The notes under the pieces were generated by a model, which was not told the DNA's origin, ran no database searches, and worked only from the letters and a program-made list of their open reading frames with translations. A stretch of DNA of 64,000 nt from Collinsella sp. (GTDB lineage: Bacteria > Actinomycetota > Coriobacteriia > Coriobacteriales > Coriobacteriaceae), in assembly GCA_019414515.1 (NCBI GenBank), contig DXLX01000012.1, positions 1 through 64,000 of the forward strand, in the 5' to 3' direction. Each line of letters opens with the position of its first letter. Position 1 is the first letter of the stretch. Shown here in pieces: positions 51,998 through 59,176 of the stretch. A program made the translations under genes and the position numbers.

Positions 51998-53623
51998 ATG
52001 GACGTCCATGCGGACGGCGATATTGCCGAGAACTTTTGGTGGCGGCGCACGACGCTGACGCGTCGCAGCCCTCTGTATGACGCCTGCGTATCGGCGGGGC
52101 TGCTGGTCGCGGCGACGATTGTGGGCGCGCTGCTCGACCATCCGGGTCTCGCGCCGAGCATCATGATCGTCTATGTGTTCGCCGTGCAGCTGTGCGCGTT
52201 CTTTACCTGGAGCCGCCTGTATTGCTTGCTGAGCTCGGCTGCCGCCGTGGCGCTCTACAACTTCTTGTTTGTTGACCCGCGCTGCTCGCTGTCGTTTATC
52301 GACCGTGTTTATCCCGGCATGTTCTTCATCATGTTTGCGGTCTCGCTTGTGTCGAGTTCGATCGCGTTGGCCCTGCGTCGCGCCTTGGCGCAGGCCGCCG
52401 CCAGCGACCGCCGCACGCAGATGGTGCTCGAGACCAACCGCATGCTGCAGCGCTGTGCCGATCAGCAGCAGATTGTGCACGCCATGGCAACGCAGCTGGC
52501 GCGTCTTTCGGGCTGCCCGGTCGTGTGGTACAGCGCCGACGCCGAGGGCGATGACCTGCTGCCGCGTGCGACATACACGGCCGTGGGCGATGCCGTGCCG
52601 GTGCACGAACTGGCGCCGCAGATGCCGCCGCGGCTCTCGGCGTCCGCTTATGTGGGAATGCCGCTCGACGCCACCTATGGCGGCTCGGCGTTTTATGGCA
52701 TCTACCTGACGGTTCGCACGGGCGACGGCTTCGTGCGCTCGGGCGACCCCGCCTCGGTGGTTGGCGTGCTAGCTATCGTTGCCGAGCCCGACGTGTTGAC
52801 GCACGAGGAGCGGACGCTTGCCGATGCCATCGTGAGCGAAGGCGAGCTGGCACTCGATCGCGCCCGCGCCATGGAGGCCCGCGAGGAGGCGGCGGTGCTT
52901 GCCAAAAATGAGCAGCTGCGCGCCAACCTGCTGCGCTCCATCTCGCACGACCTGCGCACGCCGCTTACCAGTATTTCGGGCAATGCCGACGTGCTGCTCG
53001 ACCAGGGCTCGACCGGCACGGCCGTGCTCGACGACCAGACACGCCGCGGCATGCTCCTATCCATTCGCTCGGACGCGCAATGGCTCAACGCTACCGTCGA
53101 GAATCTGCTCGCCATCACCAAGCTCGAGGGTGGCGGTATGCGCCTGTCGACCACGCTCGAGCTCATGGACGATATCGTCGAGGAGGCGCTGCGCCACGTG
53201 AACCCGGCCGTGCGCGAGCACGACCTTAAGGTGGTGGCGTGCGATGAGCCGGCGCTCGTCAACGTCGACGCGCGCCTGATGGTGCAGCTGGTGGTCAACC
53301 TGGTGAACAACGCCATTGCCTATACGCCCGCGGGCTCGCATATCGTAATCTCGATTGGCGTCCATGATGGATGCGTGGCGTGCTCGGTTGCTGATGATGG
53401 CCCGGGCATTGCGCCCGAGGACCGCGAGCGGATCTTTGAGTCGTTCTACACCGCCAACCATGGCCTGGCCGACAGCTGCCGCAGTGTGGGCTTGGGGCTT
53501 TCGCTCTGCCGCTCCATTGCGCTGGCACATGGCGGTAGCATAGAGGTTACCGCGGCGGACCCTCACGGTTCGGTCTTTACGATTGAGCTTCCCGCCGCCG
53601 ACGTTTCGTTTGATAAGGAGTAG
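51998..53623 (+). CDS. KdpD-like sensor histidine kinase lacking the N-terminal KdpD domain
   Basis: 541 residues. Four transmembrane segments (about 28-46, 53-71, 77-95, 106-127) form the DUF4118 sensor seen in KdpD. A GAF-like region follows (about 150-290), then HisKA with SISHDLRTPLTSISGNADVL (His 317), and the ATPase boxes NLVNNAIAY, DDGPGI and GLGLSLCRSIALAHGG. Full KdpD has another 400 residues N-terminally (a KdpD/Usp ATP-binding module) that are absent. It senses K+ or turgor in the family. Partner: the KdpE-like regulator five bases downstream. Confidence 0.9.
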   Translation: MDVHADGDIAENFWWRRTTLTRRSPLYDACVSAGLLVAATIVGALLDHPGLAPSIMIVYVFAVQLCAFFTWSRLYCLLSSAAAVALYNFLFVDPRCSLSFIDRVYPGMFFIMFAVSLVSSSIALALRRALAQAAASDRRTQMVLETNRMLQRCADQQQIVHAMATQLARLSGCPVVWYSADAEGDDLLPRATYTAVGDAVPVHELAPQMPPRLSASAYVGMPLDATYGGSAFYGIYLTVRTGDGFVRSGDPASVVGVLAIVAEPDVLTHEERTLADAIVSEGELALDRARAMEAREEAAVLAKNEQLRANLLRSISHDLRTPLTSISGNADVLLDQGSTGTAVLDDQTRRGMLLSIRSDAQWLNATVENLLAITKLEGGGMRLSTTLELMDDIVEEALRHVNPAVREHDLKVVACDEPALVNVDARLMVQLVVNLVNNAIAYTPAGSHIVISIGVHDGCVACSVADDGPGIAPEDRERIFESFYTANHGLADSCRSVGLGLSLCRSIALAHGGSIEVTAADPHGSVFTIELPAADVSFDKE

Positions 53624-53627
53624 CGCT

Positions 53628-54341
53628 GTGCCGAACTCTGCCGTGAAACCGCTCATCTTGGTCGTTGAGGACGATCCCGCCGTCCGCAACCTTATCGTCG
53701 CCGCGCTCGAGGCGCACGCTTTGCGCCATATGGCTGTGGAGACCGCCCACGCCGCCATCGCCGCCGCTTCGTCGCAGGCGCCGAGCATTGTGCTGCTCGA
53801 TCTGGGCCTGCCCGATATGGACGGCGTCAAGGTGGTGGAGTCGGTGCGCGCGTGGTCGGGCATGCCGATCATCGTGGTTTCGGCGCGCAGCGAGGACGCG
53901 GACAAGATCCGAGCGCTCGATGCCGGCGCCGATGACTACCTGACTAAGCCGTTTTCGGTCGAGGAGCTGCTCGCGCGCATTCGCACCACGCTCAGGCGCC
54001 TTTCGTATGCGCAGGCGGGCGGTGTTGTCTCCGAGGGCTCGTTCGATACCGGCGAGTTGCATATCGATTTTGATGCCGGCATCGCCACGATGGATGGCGA
54101 GGAGCTGCATCTGACGCCGATCGAGTATAAGTTGCTCTGCTTGCTGGCGCACAACGCCGACAAGGTGCTGACGCACCAATATATCCTGCACGAGATTTGG
54201 GGCACGGCGACCAAGAGCGATCTGGCGAGCCTGCGCGTCTTTATGGGCACGTTGCGTAAGAAGATCGAGTCCGACCCCGCGCATCCGCGCTATATCCAAA
54301 CGCACGTGGGCATTGGCTATCGCCTGGTCACCCAAGGCTAG
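53628..54341 (+). CDS. KdpE-like response regulator
   Basis: 237-residue OmpR-type regulator. Receiver domain: acidic pocket VVEDDP, phosphoacceptor Asp58 in VLLDLGLPDMDG, VSAR, and the lysine loop LTKPFSVEELLAR. Winged helix: LTPIEYKLLCLLAHNADKVL and FMGTLRKKIESDPAHPRYI, with YIQTHVGIGYRL as the ending typical of KdpE. GTG at 53628 with AAGGAG upstream is the start. No kdpFABC operon is in sight; the nearest K+ transporter is kup. A palindrome separates it from the convergent methyltransferase gene. Confidence 0.92.
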   Translation: MPNSAVKPLILVVEDDPAVRNLIVAALEAHALRHMAVETAHAAIAAASSQAPSIVLLDLGLPDMDGVKVVESVRAWSGMPIIVVSARSEDADKIRALDAGADDYLTKPFSVEELLARIRTTLRRLSYAQAGGVVSEGSFDTGELHIDFDAGIATMDGEELHLTPIEYKLLCLLAHNADKVLTHQYILHEIWGTATKSDLASLRVFMGTLRKKIESDPAHPRYIQTHVGIGYRLVTQG

Positions 54342-54365
54342 ATCGCCAACCATCATCCCAATATG

Positions 54366-54432
54366 AGTTGCGGTGAAATACGGTCTAAATTTGCCTAATT
54401 CCAGGCAAAACAGTCCGTATTCCACCGCAACT
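54366..54432. repeat. Palindrome between kdpE and the RlmKL-like gene
   Basis: Arms of about 30 bases (AGTTGCGGTGAAATACGG and on to TTTGCCT; paired with AGGCAAAACAGTCCGTATT and CACCGCAACT) with few mismatches and a 5-base loop. It ends 3 bases before the stop codon of the minus-strand gene. Possibly a bidirectional terminator. Confidence 0.8.
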
Positions 54433-54435
54433 TTG

Positions 54436-56994
54436 TTATTTGCCCTTGGGCTTGCTGGCGTAGAACTTCTTCTTTTTGGGCTTGCCGGCGGGGGAGGGCT
54501 TGCCGTCGCCGCGCGGCCCTCGGTCGCCGGCCTGCGCGTGCGCGGGTGCTGCTGCGCGAGGCTTGCGGGCCTCGGGGTTGCGTAGTTCCTCGACGCGCTC
54601 GGCAATTTCCTCGGCGCTAAAGCCGACCTCGGCCATGGCGTCCTCGATGGGCAGGCGGCGCACGATGTAGCAGTGGTGCACCTTCTGGTTGCGCGCGAAG
54701 TCCTCGGGGATGGTCTGCGCCGTAATGTCCTCCAGCACGACGCCCGCGCGCGCGAGCTTGCGCGTTTCGGGGCGGAAGCCGCGCAGGTTGCAGCTAAAGA
54801 TGGCATGGCCGCCCTGCGCGAGCAGGCGCGATACGCCAGCCAAAAGCTCAACATGGTCGCGCTGGACATCCCAGGTGCGACGGCCCATCTTGGACGAGTT
54901 CGAGAACGTGGGCGGGTCGACAAAGATCAGGTCCCAGCGGTTGCGCGTCTGGCGCTGGTCGCGAATCCAAGCGAGCACGTCGTCGCGCACAAAATGATGC
55001 TGAGGCCCCACAAAGCCGTTCTGGCGCATGTTGCGCTCGGCCCAGTCCAGATAGGTATTGGAGAGGTCGACCGTCACGGTCTCCTCGACGCCGCCATCGG
55101 CCGCGTAGCAGGTGGCAGTGCCGGTGTAGGCAAACAGATTGAGGAAGCGGCGCGCCTGCTTGGCGTGCTCGCGCACCAGGTTGCGGGTGACGCGGTGGTC
55201 CAAGAAGATGCCGACGTCCAGGTAGTCGTCAAAGTTGACGGCAAAGGTGAGGCCGCCCTCTTCGATGAGCGGCAGGCGACGACGCGCGATATTGGCGCGC
55301 TCACCCGAGCCGCCCTTGCCGGCGCCCTGCTTGCCGTACTGCGAGCCGCCGCGCGAACGCATGCGGGCCTTGGCGTGCACATGCTCGGCGGGAACATCTA
55401 GGATGCGCGGCGCGATGGCCAGAATGTCGAGCATACGGGCCTGGGCCAGTGCGGGGTCGATGGTCTTGGGCGCGGCGTATTCGGCGATGACGAGCCAGCG
55501 GCCCGGCGTCTGCGGGCAACCCTCGTACAGGTCGATAGCGGCGGAGTAGTCGGGCAGGTCGGCATCGTAGACGCGGTAGCAGCTCACGCCCTCGCGCCTG
55601 GCCCACTTGCGGCGCAGACGGGCATTCTTGCGCAGGCGGTTGGCGAACTGCTCGGACTCGGGGATGAGCACGGGCAGCGGCTTGCCGTCGCCCAAGTCGA
55701 GCGTGGCGGCAGGTTCGGGCATGGAGGAAGCGGCGGCTTCGTCTTCGGCGTCCGTGGACTGTTCCTCGGCGTTTATGCTGGTCGCAGCCTCGAATGCCGC
55801 GGCGGCGTGGTCGAGCGAGGGCCAAACCTCAAGAGCCGCCTCCTCGTTATTGGGCATGACGGCGATGGAGCGCGCGGGCTCGGCATGGAGCGCGCGGGCC
55901 ATAAGGCCATCGCGGGTGAGCGCGGCGACCGGCGCCGCGGAAAGCTCGGGCGCGCGGCGCAGCTCGCCGACCAGCGTCATGGCGTCGTGCATGAGCGAAA
56001 GCGGGGTCTCGGTGGTGTCTGCGACCACGGCGGCACCGGCGACGGCGCCCGCATGGTCCAGCACGGTGGCGGGCTTGGCGGCGCAAAAGTCGACAAAACG
56101 CTTGTAGCCAGCGCTCTTGACCATGCGCTCGGCGGTCTTGCGAGCGGCGGGGTCGATGTCTGCGGCCACGATGCGCGCCTGGCGTTCGCGCGCTGCCGCC
56201 TCGCGCTCGCGCGCCTCGGCAAGCAGCTGCTCCCACAGAGCGGCGTCGTGCAGCTGCCAGCCCTCAAAGCCCCAGCGCTCGCGTGCGGCGCCCGGGGCGC
56301 GGTCGGTCAGAATGTTCACGGCTTCCAGCAACAGGCCGCCGCCGGCGCACGAGGCATCGATCAGCGTGGGAAGGGCTTCATTTTCGTAATCGTCGGCCGT
56401 CAGCTCGCGCTCGCATAGCGCGGTCCAGCCGACCTGCGCCAGCACCAGGGCGGCGTAGTCGGGGCGCAGCACGTGCGCGCCCTCGCCGGCGCGGGTCGCT
56501 GCGGGCGGCAGGCGTTTGAACAGCGGGTCGCCCGAAAGGTCTAGGCTTATGCTCGCGCGGCGCTGGCGCAGCGAAAGCAGTAGGTGAACATCGGGGTCGG
56601 CGGCATCGACATCGGCGCGACGGCCCGTGGTCTCGGCCAGGCGGTCGCACAGCGCGTCTTTGGCGCGCAGGGCCGAGAAACGCGTGTTGCGCAGCTGCTC
56701 GGTCACGCCGCGGGCGGTGATGGCAATGGTGGCGCCGGGGCGGACGATGCTCTCCCAGGCGATGTCGTAAACGCTATCGTACAGTTCATCGGCATCCTGC
56801 GCCTCAAAGCGCCCAAGCACCACGAACACGCGGCTCGCCAGGCGCGACCACAGACAGGCGCGATAGCCTTCTTCGAGCTCGCCCTCAAATGTAGCGCGGC
56901 CCTTCAGCCGGCGAACATGCGAAAGTCCGAGGCGTTTAAGCTCATCGGCGAGTGCGGACTCAAAGCCCTCGGGGCAGCTTGCGTAAAATTCCAT
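54436..56994 (-). CDS. RlmKL-like 23S rRNA methyltransferase with degenerate N-terminal domain
   Basis: 852-residue two-domain protein. Residues 1-150 hold the THUMP-like start MEFYASCPEGFESALADEL. The N-terminal methyltransferase (RlmL, m2G2445 in E. coli) looks dead: LIDASCAGGGLLLEA (211-225) replaces LLDPMCGSGTLLIEA, and the NPPYG catalytic motif is missing, with a poorly conserved Ala/Glu-rich stretch (about 390-440) in its place. The C-terminal RlmK domain (m7G2069) keeps FLNLFAYTGTATCYAADGG (617-635) and FVDPPTFSNS. The Lys/Pro-rich tail is an addition. Start 56994; no strong ribosome site was seen. Confidence 0.88.
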   Translation of the reverse strand: MEFYASCPEGFESALADELKRLGLSHVRRLKGRATFEGELEEGYRACLWSRLASRVFVVLGRFEAQDADELYDSVYDIAWESIVRPGATIAITARGVTEQLRNTRFSALRAKDALCDRLAETTGRRADVDAADPDVHLLLSLRQRRASISLDLSGDPLFKRLPPAATRAGEGAHVLRPDYAALVLAQVGWTALCERELTADDYENEALPTLIDASCAGGGLLLEAVNILTDRAPGAARERWGFEGWQLHDAALWEQLLAEAREREAAARERQARIVAADIDPAARKTAERMVKSAGYKRFVDFCAAKPATVLDHAGAVAGAAVVADTTETPLSLMHDAMTLVGELRRAPELSAAPVAALTRDGLMARALHAEPARSIAVMPNNEEAALEVWPSLDHAAAAFEAATSINAEEQSTDAEDEAAASSMPEPAATLDLGDGKPLPVLIPESEQFANRLRKNARLRRKWARREGVSCYRVYDADLPDYSAAIDLYEGCPQTPGRWLVIAEYAAPKTIDPALAQARMLDILAIAPRILDVPAEHVHAKARMRSRGGSQYGKQGAGKGGSGERANIARRRLPLIEEGGLTFAVNFDDYLDVGIFLDHRVTRNLVREHAKQARRFLNLFAYTGTATCYAADGGVEETVTVDLSNTYLDWAERNMRQNGFVGPQHHFVRDDVLAWIRDQRQTRNRWDLIFVDPPTFSNSSKMGRRTWDVQRDHVELLAGVSRLLAQGGHAIFSCNLRGFRPETRKLARAGVVLEDITAQTIPEDFARNQKVHHCYIVRRLPIEDAMAEVGFSAEEIAERVEELRNPEARKPRAAAPAHAQAGDRGPRGDGKPSPAGKPKKKKFYASKPKGK

Positions 56995-57069
56995 GGGTGA
57001 CCTCTCTGGTTGCGTCGCTCCATTATATGATGGATGCTTCGTTTGCCCTTATCCTCGAAAGGAACCCAT

Positions 57070-57897
57070 ATGATTGATGCGTGCCCCGATTCTGCCGTGC
57101 TCTTTTTTGACGTGGACGGCACGCTGACGTCGTTCGATCCCGACAACATGACCGACAAAGACTTTTCGGCGGTTCGCCCCTCGCAGGCGGTGATCGAGGC
57201 GTTTCATCGTCTGCGCGACGCAGGGCACAAGGCGTTTATCTGCACGGGTCGTCCCTTGTGGCTGATTGCCGATGGCCTGCGTGCTTTGGAGCCTGCGGGT
57301 GTCGTTGCCATGGCGGGAGCGACGCTCGAGGTCGAGGGCCGCGTGGTACACGAGGACTGCTTTGGCGAGGACGTTATCGAGGAGCTCGCGCGCCGTATGG
57401 CAGCGGCAGGGATTGAGGCCTTTTTCGAGACCAACGTGGCTACTTTTGCCCTGGAACCCGCGGGTGTTGAGCAGTCGTCTCTGATCGGCACTTCTGTGGT
57501 GCACAGCGCCGAGGAGATGCGCGTCGACGGCAGTCTGCGCGTGGGCAAGGTATGCCTCAATGTGCCCAGTTTGGCTCGCGTAGCCAATGATGACGGCTTT
57601 ATCGATCGCGAGTTTGAGCTGTGCAACACCGGTGGTCAGAATCGCGAGCTGAGTCCCAAGGGCATTGACAAGGGCGTGGGCGTGGCGCGAGCGCTGGCGT
57701 ATCTGGGCCGCACTGGCAACGCGCGCACCTTTGGCTTTGGTGATTCGGGTAACGACCTGGGCATGCTCGCCGCTGTCGAGACAGCCGTGGCCATGGGCAA
57801 CGCCATGCCCGAGGTCAAGGCGCTCGCCGACTACGTGACCGACGATGTCGCACACGACGGTACCGTCACAGCGATGCAGCATTTCGGCCTCATCTAA
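57070..57897 (+). CDS. HAD-superfamily phosphatase, Cof-type
   Basis: 275-residue cytoplasmic hydrolase of HAD subfamily IIB. Motif I LFFDVDGTLTSFD (about 11-23), motif II ICTGRPLW, the large alpha-beta cap, motif III Lys in SPKGIDKGVGVARAL, and motif IV GFGDSGNDLGMLAAV are intact. Substrates in the family include sugar phosphates and flavin mononucleotide; none can be chosen. The start follows AAAGGAAC. Divergent from the methyltransferase gene. Confidence 0.9.
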   Translation: MIDACPDSAVLFFDVDGTLTSFDPDNMTDKDFSAVRPSQAVIEAFHRLRDAGHKAFICTGRPLWLIADGLRALEPAGVVAMAGATLEVEGRVVHEDCFGEDVIEELARRMAAAGIEAFFETNVATFALEPAGVEQSSLIGTSVVHSAEEMRVDGSLRVGKVCLNVPSLARVANDDGFIDREFELCNTGGQNRELSPKGIDKGVGVARALAYLGRTGNARTFGFGDSGNDLGMLAAVETAVAMGNAMPEVKALADYVTDDVAHDGTVTAMQHFGLI

Positions 57898-58090
57898 TGA
57901 ATCCCGCGTTCTGACGTTTGCTCAAGCTGCGACTCTTCGCTTTTGCATGCTCAATCGATTTATCAATCCAAACACTGAGGTGTTTATACCGTTCGCCGAG
58001 AAGATAAAAAACCGCAGCTCACGCCTTGATAAACGTAGGTAAAGTGTTTAGCAGTTTAACGCCCATGTGCAAGCGAAAGGAATCAGGCAG

Positions 58091-58795
58091 ATGGCAATCA
58101 AGGTGTTCGCTGACGGTGCAAACCTCGAGGGCATGCTCGACATGTACGAGAACGGCAACGTTCAGGGTTTCACGACCAACCCGTCCCTTATGAAGAAGGG
58201 CGGCGTGACGGATTACCGCGCGTTTGCCAAGGAGGTCCTGGCCCACATCACCGATGTGTCCGTCTCGTTTGAGGTCTTTGCCGACGACGTCGAGACCATG
58301 GAGGTCGAGGCGCGCGAGATCGCTACCTGGGCCGAGAACGTCTACGTCAAGATTCCGTGCGTGACCACCAAGGGCGAGTCCACCGCCGAGCTGGTGCGCA
58401 AGCTTTCGGCCGACGGCATCAAGGTCAACGTCACCACCATCTTTACGCCTACGCAGGTTGATGAGATGGTCGAGGCCGTCGACGCCGAGACGCCGTCCAT
58501 CATCTCGCTCTTTGCCGGCCGCATCGCCGATACCGGCGTCGACCCCATTCCGTTTATGACGGAGTCGGTCAAGAAGGCCGCCGCAAAGCCCAACTGCGAG
58601 GTCCTGTGGGCGTCCACGCGCGAGCTCATCAACATTTACCAGGCCGAAGCCTGCGGTTGCCAGATCATCACGGTGCCCAACAGCATCCTGGCCAAGCGCA
58701 AGAACATCGGCCGTGACCCCTACGAGGTCTCGCTCGACACCGTGCGCGGCTTTGCCAAGGATATCGCGTCGCTCGGCTTCCATATCCTGCCGTAA
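58091..58795 (+). CDS. Transaldolase-family protein (TalC/FSA type)
   Basis: 234-residue aldolase of the short transaldolase group, acting in the pentose phosphate pathway (dihydroxyacetone transfer) or as fructose-6-phosphate aldolase. GFTTNPSLMKKGG, the Schiff-base lysine in VYVKIPCV (Lys 87), NVTTIFTPTQVD, and SLFAGRIADTG are all present. Start MAIKVFADG with AAAGGAA upstream. Codon bias to C-ending codons suggests high expression. A type I repeat begins 30 bases after the stop. Confidence 0.92.
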   Translation: MAIKVFADGANLEGMLDMYENGNVQGFTTNPSLMKKGGVTDYRAFAKEVLAHITDVSVSFEVFADDVETMEVEAREIATWAENVYVKIPCVTTKGESTAELVRKLSADGIKVNVTTIFTPTQVDEMVEAVDAETPSIISLFAGRIADTGVDPIPFMTESVKKAAAKPNCEVLWASTRELINIYQAEACGCQIITVPNSILAKRKNIGRDPYEVSLDTVRGFAKDIASLGFHILP

Positions 58796-58825
58796 CGCGA
58801 ACACTGGCTGCGCCGCGGGTTGTTC

Positions 58826-58897
58826 GCCCCGGCCTTTCCTTTCCCTATCGCTCACGTGCTTCGCGAGGGTCGCGCTAGGCAAAGGAAAGGCCGGGGC
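58826..58897. repeat. Long inverted repeat, type I copy e
   Basis: Perfect 17-base arms (GCCCCGGCCTTTCCTTT, 58826-58842, and complement 58881-58897) around a 38-base core TATCGCTCACGTGCTTCGCG then AGGGTCGCGCTA. The core resembles copy d (TCGCT...TTCGC...GGG(A)TCGCGC). Likely also terminates the transaldolase transcript. Confidence 0.8.
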
Positions 58898-58973
58898 TGC
58901 CGGTACGAGCTTGCCAGCAAGTTGGCGCTTGGCTTCCATATCCTGCCGTGGACAAAGGTGCCCCCGCCTGCGC

Positions 58974-59145
58974 CGTGCAAAATTGAGAGTATTCAGCAAG
59001 GTAAAGGCTTTTACCAGTTAACCGAAGCACGGATTGGCCCCCGTTTTGGCTCTGACGACGCTAAATCGGGGGCTGTTTTTGACTTTATTGCCTCTGAGGG
59101 GCGTTCAGAGCGGCAGAAATTGCAGAATACTCGCGATTTTGCACG
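58974..59145. repeat. Type III long inverted repeat, copy b
   Basis: 25-base arms (58974-58998, 59121-59145; core AAAATTGAGAGTATTCAGCA) with three mismatches, matching the arms of 37095-37297. The 122-base interior includes its own hairpin (GGCCCCCGTTTTGG / CTAAATCGGGGGC). The pairing extends outward (GTGCCCCC / GGGGGTAC). It ends 31 bases from the tex stop. Confidence 0.85.
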
Positions 59146-59176
59146 TCGCTGTAGGGGGTACCCTTGCTTTGGCGCT

